From Pararhizobium sp. YC-54 (GTDB lineage Bacteria; Pseudomonadota; Alphaproteobacteria; Rhizobiales; Rhizobiaceae): 64,000 nt of DNA. Shown one piece after another: positions 26,738 to 36,945 of the stretch (positions are counted from its first letter, which is position 1; each line of letters begins with the position of its first letter). The stretch lies in the NCBI RefSeq assembly GCF_025847205.1, contig NZ_JAOYTH010000021.1:1-64000 (forward strand), read 5' to 3'. Both the position numbers and the translations under genes were made by a program. The notes beneath the pieces were generated by a model. The model was not told the DNA's origin, made no database searches, and saw only the letters and a list, made by a program, of their open reading frames with translations.

Positions 26738-28765
26738 CTATTTGCGGATGATACTGCTCAGCGGTTTTTTCAACAGGCTTTCGCGCAGGGATGGCCGGGG
26801 CTGATCCGGGTTCGATTGCGAGAAGCTCGGCGTGGTGCGCGGCGGTGCCCGGTATGGATCCGGCCGGGGTTGCGCCGGCGGCTCATCCGAAAGCAATTGG
26901 TTACGGATCTGGTTGAACCGCTCAAGCTGCGGATTGGCGGGCTCGACGCGGGGCAGCATTGCCGGGTTATAGGGCTCGACAGCCGGCGCATCGGTTTCAT
27001 GTTGCGGTGCTGGAGCGGTTTGGCCGAACGTACTGTTGTCTGCGAAACCTTCCTCCGCCGCAGCAGGCTCATGGTCGAGCCCGCCGAGGCTTGCCGAGTA
27101 GGCTTGCTGGAAGCCGGAAATGTCCGGTCCGTGCATGGCACGCATGCGCGACACGACGTTGCGCAGATCGACGGTATCAGGGGTTTCGTCGGTTACCTTG
27201 ACGGCAACGCCGTTGGCTTTCGGCAGGCTCTTTTCATCAACGCGGGTAAACCGCATGCGCATCGGCACCGCCACGGCCTCGCCGAACGCGATTGCCTCGC
27301 CATTGCCGATCGAGGAAATGAAGCTGGTGGTCGAAATCGACGAGTTCGGGATGGCCGAGCGGATGATGTCCTGGTCGCGGTCGTTGGAAAGACGCATGGC
27401 AAACACCGTCGAACACTGCGACAGGATGGTCGGATCAAGTTCGCCCGGGCGCTGGGTGATGATCCCCAGCGAGACACCGTATTTGCGGCCTTCCTTGGCG
27501 ATGCGGGCGATGGCCTGGCGGGTCGGAACGAAACCGAGGCTGATATCGGCTGGAACGTAGCGGTGAGCCTCCTCGCAGACGACCAGCATATGCACGCCGC
27601 CATTGCTCCAAAGCGCAATCTCGAACGCCATGCGGCAGAGCACGGAGGCAACGGAGTTGACGACTTCCGACGGGATTCCGGCGAGCTGGAAGGTCGTGAT
27701 CGGCCTGCCTTCGCCCGGAATGCGGAAAATCTTGGCGATCGTCTCCAGGATCGTATCGGTGATCGTGTTCGACGAGAACATGAAATTGTAGCGCGGATCG
27801 TTGATCGCGCCGATCACCTTCACCTTTAGCGAACGCAGATGCGGCTTGTCATTGCGGCCTTCCAGGCGCCCGATGCGCTCATCGATCATCGCCAGCAGAT
27901 CAGCCATGCGGTAGGGAACCGGCGTATCGGCGGTGATCGAGCTTTTTTCGCTGGTTCTGCGCGCCAGGCCGGATTCCGCCGAACCCTTGAATGCACGTTT
28001 CGCTTCCGGAATGACATCGCGAAGGATATCGAGTTCCTCCGGAACAGGCGGCCGGCCGCGGAAAACCACCTCGGCGAACTCTTCAAGCCTCATCAGCCAG
28101 AAGGGCAGATCGAGATTATCCGTATCGATGACCACGGCGATATCGGGAAAGGCGGCGGCGAATTCGTTGTGCGGATCGAGGATCAGCACGCGCAGCTTCG
28201 GGTCCGAGGCGATCGCCTTGTGCAACAACAGGCTGACGGCCGTCGACTTGCCGACGCCGGTGGTGCCGACGATGGCAAAATGCTTCGACAGCATCGAGGG
28301 GACATGGATGGTAGCGTCGAGGCTATCGTCCTGGGTCAGCTTGCCGATGACACAAGTGTCGTTCTTGCCGGTGTCGTAGATGCGGGCAAGGTCGGCCGAG
28401 CGGATGCGATGGGCGATGGCACCGAGATAGGGATACTGGCTGATGCCGGCGGAAAATTCCTCGCGCCCATTCGGGCTCAAATGAACTTCGCCCATCAGTT
28501 CCACTTCGATGCGGAACGTGTTGTCGAGTTCCTCGCCCCATTCGTTGGTGGCGGTCTGCATGGAATAGACGAGCGCGACGACGCGGTTCTCGCCGACCGT
28601 GATCGAGATCAGCCGGCCGACTGACCAAAGTTCGGTGAGCGACGTCTCGCCGTTTTCGGCAATCGCTGCGATGGTCGCCCGCGAACCGCTGCACGCAACG
28701 ACGCGGCCGAGGAACCGGTTGCCCCGTTTCAGGGCATCGCGGCGATCCTGCTCTCCGGCGCTCAT
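26738..28765 (-). CDS. HerA-like ATPase (DUF87) with helicase/translocase fold
   Basis: About 675 residues. An N-terminal HAS barrel (LGRVVACSGSRATIAAI) is followed by the P-loop IVGTTGVGKSTAVSLLL and VLILDPHNEFAAAF. Further on come the Walker-B-like VHMLVVCEEAHRYVP, an arginine-finger-like region and SQCSTVFAMRLSNDRDQD. The last 130 residues are Pro/Ala-rich and low in complexity. Bacterial relatives are often annotated as DUF87 ATPases. No NurA nuclease lies next to it, so a DNA-end-processing role is not established. ATG 28765 was preferred; an upstream TTG at 28810 is the alternative. Confidence 0.87.
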   Translation of the reverse strand: MSAGEQDRRDALKRGNRFLGRVVACSGSRATIAAIAENGETSLTELWSVGRLISITVGENRVVALVYSMQTATNEWGEELDNTFRIEVELMGEVHLSPNGREEFSAGISQYPYLGAIAHRIRSADLARIYDTGKNDTCVIGKLTQDDSLDATIHVPSMLSKHFAIVGTTGVGKSTAVSLLLHKAIASDPKLRVLILDPHNEFAAAFPDIAVVIDTDNLDLPFWLMRLEEFAEVVFRGRPPVPEELDILRDVIPEAKRAFKGSAESGLARRTSEKSSITADTPVPYRMADLLAMIDERIGRLEGRNDKPHLRSLKVKVIGAINDPRYNFMFSSNTITDTILETIAKIFRIPGEGRPITTFQLAGIPSEVVNSVASVLCRMAFEIALWSNGGVHMLVVCEEAHRYVPADISLGFVPTRQAIARIAKEGRKYGVSLGIITQRPGELDPTILSQCSTVFAMRLSNDRDQDIIRSAIPNSSISTTSFISSIGNGEAIAFGEAVAVPMRMRFTRVDEKSLPKANGVAVKVTDETPDTVDLRNVVSRMRAMHGPDISGFQQAYSASLGGLDHEPAAAEEGFADNSTFGQTAPAPQHETDAPAVEPYNPAMLPRVEPANPQLERFNQIRNQLLSDEPPAQPRPDPYRAPPRTTPSFSQSNPDQPRPSLRESLLKKPLSSIIRK

Positions 28766-28947
28766 CGGTGAATGAAGGTCATTGTTCGGCAATGGGAAAC
28801 CTCTGGCCAAGAGTGTGCCATATTACTGGAAGGGATTTAACAAGTTGTTTCTTGGGCTTGCGCATGCCTGTACCGTTTTGGACTGGTTCCGGTTGTTTTC
28901 GGGAAAGGCGTTGACGGGGCGGATATTTCTGTTTATCAATCGCGCCC

Positions 28948-29004
28948 ATGATCAATATCGCAGCAATTCTTGTGGTGGGACGGCGCATGGGCAGGATGGT
29001 GTAA
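28948..29004 (+). CDS. ilv leader peptide
   Basis: This 18-residue frame, MINIAAILVVGRRMGRMV, starts at an ATG and ends at TAA at 29002-29004. It is rich in the end products of the pathway encoded downstream (Ile, Ile, Ile, Leu, Val, Val, Val). Codons for Ile-Leu-Val-Val occur in a row, as expected for a ribosome-stalling control peptide. It overlaps the first hairpin of the attenuator. Homology to a named leader was not checked. Confidence 0.8.
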   Translation: MINIAAILVVGRRMGRMV

Positions 29005-29061
29005 CCATCCGGCGATAGCCACCCATGCGCAAAACACGAGGCCCTCAAGGGGCCTTTTTTT
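28983..29061 (+). terminator. ilvBN transcription attenuator
   Basis: A long stem pairs GCGCATGGG (28983-28991) with CCCATGCGC (29022-29030) and encloses a second stem, GGATGG (28994-28999) with CCATCC (29005-29010), over the leader stop codon. Then AGGCCC (29039-29044) pairs with GGGCCT (29050-29055), followed by seven T residues: a Rho-independent terminator ahead of ilvB. I could not identify the antiterminator pairing with confidence. Confidence 0.8.
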
Positions 29062-29117
29062 ATGCCTTCAAACACGATACTCACAGCCAAAACGCGAACA
29101 TGGACGGAAACAGGCCA

Positions 29118-30911
<1,794 letters not shown>

Positions 30912-30934
30912 TGGAATAGGAAAAGGACACGATC

Positions 30935-31507
30935 ATGAACGCACATCTTCAGCCGACCGGCTCCGCCTATTTCATCGCCAAGGAAACCGAGAAGGCGGAA
31001 AACCACACGCTTTCGGTTCTCGTCGACAACGAGCCGGGCGTCCTTGCCCGCGTCATCGGCCTGTTTTCCGGCCGTGGCTACAACATCGAAAGCCTGACGG
31101 TCTCGGAAACCGAGCACCAGTCGCACCTGTCGCGCATCACCATCGTTACGCGCGGCACGCCGCATGTGCTGGAGCAGATCAAGGCGCAGCTGGAGCGTAT
31201 CGTCCCGGTCCATCGCGTCGTCGATCTGACCGTGCGTGCCGCCGAGCTTGGCCACGACCGGCCGATCGAGCGCGAAGTGGCGCTGGTCAAGGTCAGCGGG
31301 CACGGTGAAAGCCGGGCAGAAACGCTGCGTCTCGCCGACGCTTTCCACGCCAAGGTGATTGACGCGACGCTCGAGCATTTCATCCTCGAAATCACCGGCA
31401 AATCCTCCAAGATCGACCAGTTCGTGGCGATCATGAAGCCGCTCGGCGTGCTCGAAGTCTGCCGCACCGGCATCGCGGCGATGAACCGCGGTCCGCAGGG
31501 AATGTGA
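30935..31507 (+). CDS. ilvN: acetolactate synthase, regulatory small subunit
   Basis: The 190-residue protein has the N-terminal ACT domain (HTLSVLVDNEPGVLARVIGLFSGRGYNIESLTV), which binds valine for feedback inhibition, and the C-terminal ALS_ss domain (LVKVSGHGESRAETLRLADAFHAKVIDATLEHFILEITG). The length fits IlvH rather than the shorter E. coli IlvN; both symbols are used in rhizobia. It is co-transcribed with ilvB behind the attenuator. A strong hairpin follows directly. Confidence 0.95.
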   Translation: MNAHLQPTGSAYFIAKETEKAENHTLSVLVDNEPGVLARVIGLFSGRGYNIESLTVSETEHQSHLSRITIVTRGTPHVLEQIKAQLERIVPVHRVVDLTVRAAELGHDRPIEREVALVKVSGHGESRAETLRLADAFHAKVIDATLEHFILEITGKSSKIDQFVAIMKPLGVLEVCRTGIAAMNRGPQGM

Positions 31508-31509
31508 AA

Positions 31510-31540
31510 TGACAAAGGGCGCCACTGGCGCCCTTTGTCA
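31510..31540. terminator. 14-bp perfect hairpin after ilvN
   Basis: Arms TGACAAAGGGCGCC (31510-31523) and GGCGCCCTTTGTCA (31527-31540) pair perfectly around a 3-base loop. It lies between ilvN and the convergent aldo/keto reductase gene, so it can stop transcription from both sides. The T-tract is poor on either strand, so efficiency is uncertain. Confidence 0.65.
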
Positions 31541-31554
31541 TAAAGACGGTTTGC

Positions 31555-32400
31555 TCAAATCATCTCCAGCGGCATTTTCCTTTTCGGCGGTGGAAACGCC
31601 CTGTCGAGGATTGCCAGATCGTCGTCGGTCAGATGAACCTCGACCGTTGCACGGTTTTCCCGCACGCGCTCCGGCATTGCCGTTTTCGGAATGACGATGA
31701 CGCCCGGATTTCGGATCAGGAAGGCTAGCGCCACCTGCGCGACCGTCGCCTGATGCGCCTTGGCGATATGGATGAGGTCGGGGTGGCGCATCAGCCGGCC
31801 CTCGTCAAGCGGCGAATAGGCCATGACCGGAACCCCGCGGGCCTGGCTGTCCTTCAGGAGATCGTATTCGATGCCGCGGCGGGCGAGATTATAGAGCACC
31901 TGGTTGGCTGCGACATGGCCGCCATCCGGCACGCTGAGAAGCTCCTCCATATCGTCCGTATCGAAATTGGAGACGCCCCAGGCGCCGATCTTTCCGGCCT
32001 GGCGCAGCGCTTCGAAGGCTTCGACTGTCTCGCGGAGCGGATAGCGGCCGCGCCAATGCAGCAGATAAAGGTCGATGTGATCGGTGCCGAGCCGCTTCAG
32101 GCTTGATTCGCAGGCCCTGATCGTGCCTTCGCGGCTGGCATTGGTGGGCAGCACCTTGCTGACGATGAAGGCATCGCCGCGGCGGCCCTTGACCGCTTCC
32201 GCCACGATCCGTTCGGCACCGCCGTCGGCATACATTTCGGCGGTATCGATCAGCGTCATGCCGAGATCGAGGCCGTGGCGCAGGCACCTGGTTTCGTCGG
32301 CGGCACTCGCCTTGTGCTCGCCCATGTGCCAGGTTCCCTGGCCGAGCACCGGGACGGCCTTGCCCGAGGGGAGGGATGTGGTGGGTATTGCGTCTTGCAT
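31555..32400 (-). CDS. aldo/keto reductase
   Basis: The 281-residue TIM-barrel oxidoreductase has the catalytic tetrad: Asp in [10 protein letters not shown], Tyr in the same segment, Lys in VSKVLPTN and His in YLLHWRG. It also has the NADPH-binding C-terminus [14 protein letters not shown]. The physiological substrate is unknown. The start at ATG 32400 has GAGG upstream. It is monocistronic and converges on ilvN. Confidence 0.92.
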   Translation of the reverse strand: MQDAIPTTSLPSGKAVPVLGQGTWHMGEHKASAADETRCLRHGLDLGMTLIDTAEMYADGGAERIVAEAVKGRRGDAFIVSKVLPTNASREGTIRACESSLKRLGTDHIDLYLLHWRGRYPLRETVEAFEALRQAGKIGAWGVSNFDTDDMEELLSVPDGGHVAANQVLYNLARRGIEYDLLKDSQARGVPVMAYSPLDEGRLMRHPDLIHIAKAHQATVAQVALAFLIRNPGVIVIPKTAMPERVRENRATVEVHLTDDDLAILDRAFPPPKRKMPLEMI

Positions 32401-32599
32401 GGAATTCCTCATTCGGCAGCGCTTCATGCCCAGTGGTAGGAAGGCTCAATGTCTCATTTAAGGCGCATGCCGTCATGACAAGGAGCCAACAGGCAAAAGG
32501 AACGCGGAGGCTGCTTCGGCTTCTTGTCACCATGACAAGTTTCGGGTGGTCTTTGAAAATAGGTCAATTAACCTGACATAAGTGCATTGGGAGGACTTC

Positions 32600-33193
32600 A
32601 TGCAGGCCGACACGCTTCTGGCGCTGTTTCTTTTTGCGTTCACGACATCGATCACGCCGGGTCCGAACAACATGATGCTGTTCGCCTCGGGCGTCAATTT
32701 CGGTTTCGCCCGCACCGTCCCGCACATGCTCGGCATCGGCGCCGGATTCCTGACGCTATTGATTGCCGTCGGCCTTGGACTGGGGGCGCTGCTACATTCC
32801 GTGCCGATGCTCTATACGGGACTGAAATTCGCAGGCGGTGCCTATCTCGTCTGGATCGCCTGGAAGATCGGGTCGTCGCGGACGCTGTCGGAGGGCAAGG
32901 CGGGTGCCGTGCCGATGACATTTCTGCAGGCGGCGGCCTTCCAGTGGATCAATCCGAAGGCCTGGGTAATGGCCGTGACGGCGATGGCGACCTATACGAC
33001 CGAGCAGAGCTATCTGACGAGCGTGCTTATCGTCGGTGGCATCTTTGCCATCGTCAACGTTCCCAGCGTCTCGACCTGGGCCGGTTTCGGCTCGGCGCTT
33101 AGGCAATGGCTGTCCGAACCGGTCCGGCTGAAATGGTTCAACATCACCATGGCGGTCTTGCTCGTTCTCAGTCTTTGGCCGATGTTGAAATGA
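32600..33193 (+). CDS. LysE-family exporter
   Basis: The 197-residue membrane protein has about six hydrophobic segments. It starts [31 protein letters not shown]; the TPGPNN motif is diagnostic of LysE/RhtB amino-acid and metabolite exporters. [16 protein letters not shown] is the conserved second half motif. GGAGG precedes the ATG at 32600. It lies 22 bases upstream of nthA on the same strand, so it is probably in one transcript with the nitrile hydratase genes; a joint function is unclear. Confidence 0.9.
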   Translation: MQADTLLALFLFAFTTSITPGPNNMMLFASGVNFGFARTVPHMLGIGAGFLTLLIAVGLGLGALLHSVPMLYTGLKFAGGAYLVWIAWKIGSSRTLSEGKAGAVPMTFLQAAAFQWINPKAWVMAVTAMATYTTEQSYLTSVLIVGGIFAIVNVPSVSTWAGFGSALRQWLSEPVRLKWFNITMAVLLVLSLWPMLK

Positions 33194-33215
33194 GCAGGAC
33201 AAAGGGATCAGAATC

Positions 33216-33869
33216 ATGACTTCCCACTCCCACGATCACGATCACGACGATCACGACGATCACGATCATCACCACGACAATCATTTTTCCGAGATGCAGG
33301 CCCGGGTGAAGGCGCTCGAAACCGTGCTGACCCAGAAGGGATTGATCGATCCGGCGGCGATCGACGCGATCGTCGACACCTACGAGACGAAGATCGGCCC
33401 GCGCAACGGCGCCCATGTGGTGGCCAAGGCCTGGAGCGATCCGGACTTTGCCGACTGGCTGGGCCGCGACGCCACGGCGGCGATTGCGAGCCTTGGGTAT
33501 ACGGGGCGGCAGGGCGAGCATATGCGGGCGGTGTTCAATACGCCGGAAACCCACAATCTCGTCGTCTGCACGCTTTGCTCCTGCTATCCCTGGGCCGTGC
33601 TTGGCCTGCCGCCGGTCTGGTACAAGGCGCCGCCCTATCGTTCGCGCGCGGTGATCGATCCGCGCGGGGTGCTTGAGGAATTCGGCGTAACGTTGCCTGA
33701 TGCCAAGAAAATCCGTGTCTGGGATTCCACTGCGGAGCTTCGTTATATCGTCATTCCAGAACGCCCCGCCGGCACCGAAGACCTCGGCCAGGAGGCGCTT
33801 GCCGATCTGGTCACGCGCGATTCGATGATCGGCACGGGGCTGGCGATAACGGCCGGAGGCACGCGATGA
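33216..33869 (+). CDS. nthA: nitrile hydratase alpha subunit, cobalt type, with His/Asp-rich N-terminus
   Basis: The 217-residue catalytic subunit hydrates nitriles to amides. The metal site [10 protein letters not shown] (Cys118, Cys121, Cys123) has Thr between the first Cys and Leu and Tyr after the last Cys, the signature of cobalt rather than iron enzymes. Residues 4-23 contain 10 His and 8 Asp/acidic positions, encoded by an imperfect CACGATCACGAC repeat; most family members lack this. It overlaps nthB by four bases (ATGA). Confidence 0.95.
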   Translation: MTSHSHDHDHDDHDDHDHHHDNHFSEMQARVKALETVLTQKGLIDPAAIDAIVDTYETKIGPRNGAHVVAKAWSDPDFADWLGRDATAAIASLGYTGRQGEHMRAVFNTPETHNLVVCTLCSCYPWAVLGLPPVWYKAPPYRSRAVIDPRGVLEEFGVTLPDAKKIRVWDSTAELRYIVIPERPAGTEDLGQEALADLVTRDSMIGTGLAITAGGTR

Positions 33870-34525
33870 ACGGCGCGCAGGATCTTGGCGGGCAGCATGG
33901 CATGGGTCCTGTGGCGCCGGAGAAGGACGAGCCGTATTTCCATGCGGAATGGGAAAAGCGGGCGCTCGGCCTGACGCTCTCCTGCGGTGCCTTCGGCGCC
34001 TGGACGATCGACGAGAGCCGGCATGCGCGCGAAAGCTTACCCCCGGCGACCTATCTCTCGGCTAGTTACTACGAAATATGGACCCGCGCTCTGGAGACCC
34101 TGCTGAAGCGGCATGGTTTCGTTTCCGCCGCTGAACTGGCCGCTGGCCAGATGCTGGAAAAGGGCAGGGAACCCAAGCGTATTCTGACAGCGGATATGGT
34201 TCCGGGCGTGCTGGCCAAGGGCGGGCCGTGCGACCGGCCGGTGTCCGCTGGACCGGTCTTTGCAGCCGGCGACCGGGTGCACACGAAAAACTTCAACCCT
34301 GAGACCCACACAAGGCTGCCGCGCTATGCCCGCGCCAAGACCGGCATTGTCGAGGCCGTGCAGGGCTCGTTCGTCTTCCCCGACGATAACGCCCATGGCA
34401 AGGGCGAGAATCCGCAGTGGGTCTATACGGTTGTTTTCGACGGCGGTGAAATCTGGGGCGAGGGGGCCGATCCCTCCCTCACCGTTTCGATCGATGCATG
34501 GGAGAGTTATCTTGAACGCGCATGA
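33866..34525 (+). CDS. nthB: nitrile hydratase beta subunit
   Basis: The 219-residue protein starts [16 protein letters not shown], the canonical beta-subunit N-terminus. It continues with [32 protein letters not shown] and ends in the SH3-like domain ([32 protein letters not shown]... VYTVVFDG). It forms the heterodimer with NthA and supplies Arg residues to the active site. The next gene starts inside its last codons. Confidence 0.95.
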   Translation: MNGAQDLGGQHGMGPVAPEKDEPYFHAEWEKRALGLTLSCGAFGAWTIDESRHARESLPPATYLSASYYEIWTRALETLLKRHGFVSAAELAAGQMLEKGREPKRILTADMVPGVLAKGGPCDRPVSAGPVFAAGDRVHTKNFNPETHTRLPRYARAKTGIVEAVQGSFVFPDDNAHGKGENPQWVYTVVFDGGEIWGEGADPSLTVSIDAWESYLERA

Positions 34526-34877
34526 GCCTTCGCTCACGGCATCTCCGGGACTGCCGAAATCCAACGAGGGTGACCCTGTCTTCGCCGAGCCATGGCAGGC
34601 GGAAGCTTTTGCCATGACCGTCCGCTTGCATGAAAAGGGCGTATTTTCCTGGAGCGAATGGGCCGAAGCCTTGTCGCACGAACTGTACAAACCCGGCCGC
34701 CGGGCCGACGCCAGCGACTATTTCGATTGCTGGGTGGCAGCACTTTCGCGCCTCGTCACCGAACTGTCGATCACCTCGCAGGACAATCTCGACCAACTGA
34801 CGCGGAGTTGGCAGAGAGCAGCAGAGGCGACACCGCATGGCAGGCCTATCCTCTTGGAAAACGATCCGGAACGCTGA
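34512..34877 (+). CDS. nitrile hydratase accessory protein (metal-insertion activator)
   Basis: About 121 residues: DPVFAEPWQAEAFAMTVRLHEKGVFSWSEWAEALSHEL, then DASDYFDCWVAALSRLV. This is the family of small beta-subunit-like activators needed to deliver cobalt into the alpha subunit. The proposed start is TTG 34512, with GGGAGA six to seven bases upstream and overlapping the nthB end; ATG 34494 is the alternative. It is the last gene of the nth operon. No amidase gene follows. Confidence 0.85.
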   Translation: MNAHEPSLTASPGLPKSNEGDPVFAEPWQAEAFAMTVRLHEKGVFSWSEWAEALSHELYKPGRRADASDYFDCWVAALSRLVTELSITSQDNLDQLTRSWQRAAEATPHGRPILLENDPER

Positions 34878-34914
34878 TTCGTCTTGCTTCGCCATCAAGG
34901 GGTTGCAATTTATC

Positions 34915-35135
34915 GCCGTCTCCCCCTCTGCCCTGCCGGGCATCTCCCCCTTAAGGCAGGGCTATCGCATATGGATCGGAGGCCGCCACCGCGGTCTCCC
35001 TCTTCTCCCCCGCGGGGAGAAGAGCCGAGCGTATGCGAGGCGATGACGGGGTGGTTCGGCAAACTCGGAGCGGTCCACCCCTCATCCGGCCCTGCGGGTC
35101 ACCTCTTCCCGCCGGGGAGAAGAGGGAGCGAGCCG
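34915..35135. repeat. mosaic intergenic repeats, RIME-like
   Basis: This gap holds a GC-rich mosaic. A hairpin at 35000-35024 pairs CTCTTCTCC with GGAGAAGAG around CCCGCGG. A second, CCTCTTCCCGCCGGGGAGAAGAGG-like hairpin lies near 35100-35125, preceded by CCCCTCATCCGGCCCTGCGGG. These sequences resemble the RIME-type mosaic elements scattered in rhizobial genomes. They may terminate both the nth operon and the anti-sigma operon. No gene was seen here. Confidence 0.7.
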
Positions 35136-35139
35136 CTCA

Positions 35140-35934
35140 TCACGTCTCGAACTGCCGGTAACATTCCTCGGCGATTTGCTGCAGCTTAGCGCGGCTGACC
35201 TCGCCGGTGACGGCATAGCCGATGGCGCCATCGATCCAGTAGAATGTTTCGAGCGATCCTGTGGATTCAAAGCGGAAGCTGGTTTCGCCGTTCTGCGGGT
35301 TTTTGCCGAGAAGAACGGTCAGACGTTGTCCTGCCGTGTCCTGATACATCAGCATCGCGCCAGCCTTGCCGTTGACCGGCAGGAGCCTGCCGCCGACAAG
35401 CGAAAATCCCAGGCCCTTGAGGTCCGGCGCAACCAGCTTGTAGTCGAGGCGCTTGCCGAGCCAGGTGACCAGATGTTCCTCCTGATCGGCGCCGACTTCG
35501 ACCGGATGGCGCTTTTCGCTGGCATAGACGAGGAATGCCGTCTTGCTCTGGCCGGGCAGGCTTTCGAACGTGGCGGAGTTTTCGGCAGGCGCGGGCTGGC
35601 TGAGCAGCCGCTCGCCGTAGATCCCCGCAGCCGTCCCCGACAGGAAGAGAATAAGCGAAGCGGCAATGAGGGCTGTCTGGCGCCAGAGCGTCGAGGACAT
35701 TCTGGCAGGATCAGCCTTGCTCACCAGCTTGCCGTCGTTTTCGCCTGGCCGCGCATAGCTGGAGAAGGCCGCTTTCAATTCTGTCGCCTGTGCATGCCAC
35801 TGTCGAATCTCGGCGTCTTCCTCCGGATGGTCCTTCAGCCAGAGTTCGACCTCGCGCCGGCGTTGCTCGTCGAGAAAGCCGTCAACATAGGCGTGGAGGT
35901 CTATCTCGGTGACCGGTTTGTGGTCGTCAGTCAT
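35140..35934 (-). CDS. membrane anti-sigma factor
   Basis: The 264-residue protein has a cytoplasmic N-terminal anti-sigma region (EIDLHAYVDGFLDEQRRREVELWLKDHPE), one membrane helix (about 86-106) and a periplasmic C-terminal domain, the topology of the zinc-lacking RsgI/ChrR-unlike transmembrane anti-sigma factors. It would hold the sigma factor encoded upstream. It overlaps that gene by four bases. The inducing signal is unknown. Confidence 0.88.
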   Translation of the reverse strand: MTDDHKPVTEIDLHAYVDGFLDEQRRREVELWLKDHPEEDAEIRQWHAQATELKAAFSSYARPGENDGKLVSKADPARMSSTLWRQTALIAASLILFLSGTAAGIYGERLLSQPAPAENSATFESLPGQSKTAFLVYASEKRHPVEVGADQEEHLVTWLGKRLDYKLVAPDLKGLGFSLVGGRLLPVNGKAGAMLMYQDTAGQRLTVLLGKNPQNGETSFRFESTGSLETFYWIDGAIGYAVTGEVSRAKLQQIAEECYRQFET

Positions 35935-36485
35935 TTCGGTCTCCGCAGTGTCACAATGTTGTTCTCGGCCAGATGCGCTGCCATCTGACGGCGCGCGCGC
36001 GACAGGCGGGACATGACGGTGCCGATCGGGATGACCAGCATGTCGGCGACATCCTGATAGCCATACCCCTCAATGACGACGAGCATCAGCACTGAACGGT
36101 GGTCCGCGCTCAGCGCATTGAGAGCGTTGTGCAGCCGCGTCTTTTCCAGCGGGTCGCCGGACACGTCCTCGGCTGTCAGGCCCAGCGTATCGTCGAGTTC
36201 TACCGACGGGTGCTGGACGATGCGGCGGTGGCGGTCGCGGTACAGATTGGTCATGATGGTGAAGGCCCAGGCGCGCAGGTTGACGCCGCGCCATTGGCCG
36301 CGGCGCACCAGCACCTTCTCGACGCAATCCTGCAAAAGGTCTTCGCCATCGCTGTCGGATTTGGCAAGGCTGCGGGAATAGCGTCGCAGCGATGGCACCA
36401 GCGACAGGATCTGGTTCTCAAACGTATCGGCGGAGGGGGGATTTCCCCCCTTCGCGCGCGCGTTCGGATCAGGGCCGTGCGGCAT
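35931..36485 (-). CDS. ECF-type RNA polymerase sigma factor
   Basis: The 184-residue protein has region 2 (LVPSLRRYSRSLAKSDSDGEDLLQDCVEKVL, LRAWAFTIMTNLYRDRHRR) and region 4 (LSADHRSVLMLVVIEGYGYQDVADMLVIPIGTVMSRLSRARRQM). It lacks regions 1 and 3, as ECF factors do. It sits between a secreted-protein gene and its anti-sigma gene. Its start lies within the end of the upstream gene, so all three are coupled. Confidence 0.92.
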   Translation of the reverse strand: MPHGPDPNARAKGGNPPSADTFENQILSLVPSLRRYSRSLAKSDSDGEDLLQDCVEKVLVRRGQWRGVNLRAWAFTIMTNLYRDRHRRIVQHPSVELDDTLGLTAEDVSGDPLEKTRLHNALNALSADHRSVLMLVVIEGYGYQDVADMLVIPIGTVMSRLSRARRQMAAHLAENNIVTLRRPK

Positions 36486-36843
36486 CCCAGACCTCTCCTA
36501 CACCGTCGCCGGTGGCGTCGCCCTTTTTCGTGTCCTTGATCCAGAAGTAGAGCGGCATGCCCTTGAGAGCCCATTGTTTCTTGCCATCCTTGCGCTCGAC
36601 CAGCGTATAGTCGCCGTCGGCTGCAGCGGAACCTTCCGCAAGGTAAGGCGGCCAGTTGGTGGCGCATTTATCATAGCAGTAGGATTCGCCCTTTTCATCC
36701 TTCTTGTAGGTGTAGAGCGTCATGCCGTTTTCAGCGGCAATCACCTTGCCCTTGTCGGTCTCGACGGTCTGGACCGCAGGGGCGGCGAAGGCGGAGGCGG
36801 CTGATATCAGGGAGAATGCGGTGACGAGCGGAAGAAGTCTCAT
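36469..36843 (-). CDS. secreted COG4315-like protein (Yx(FWY)xxD repeats)
   Basis: The 124-residue protein has a signal peptide (MRLLPLVTAFSLISAASAFA, cleavage near residue 20). It contains repeats of unknown function: GMTLYTYKKDEKGESYCYDKCATNWPPYL and GMPLYFWIKDTKKGDATG, each with the Tyr-x-aromatic-x-x-Asp motif. Periplasmic COG4315 proteins often sit with ECF systems, perhaps as targets or sensors. GAGAGG precedes the ATG. Confidence 0.85.
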   Translation of the reverse strand: MRLLPLVTAFSLISAASAFAAPAVQTVETDKGKVIAAENGMTLYTYKKDEKGESYCYDKCATNWPPYLAEGSAAADGDYTLVERKDGKKQWALKGMPLYFWIKDTKKGDATGDGVGEVWDAARP

Positions 36844-36900
36844 TGGATGTGTCCTCTCTGGAATTTTCCGAACGAACCGCCGTTTCAGCCGGTTCGAACG

Positions 36901-36930
36901 TAAGACACATCAGGGCCGCTTCTTATTCCC
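36901..36930 (-). promoter_or_regulatory. candidate ECF sigma-dependent promoter
   Basis: Read on the minus strand, GGGAATAA (36930-36923) is separated by 16 bases from GTCTTA (36906-36901), about 50 bases before the start of the COG4315 gene. The GGAAT-type first element is ECF-like, and this is the only candidate seen ahead of the operon. Autoregulation by the operon's own sigma factor is an inference. Confidence 0.55.
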
Positions 36931-36945
36931 GGCTTGAGCAAAAAC

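Noticed and set aside
29025..29117. Upstream in-frame start for ilvB
   Set aside because: It would place the attenuator terminator inside the coding region; the IlvB family N-terminus begins later.
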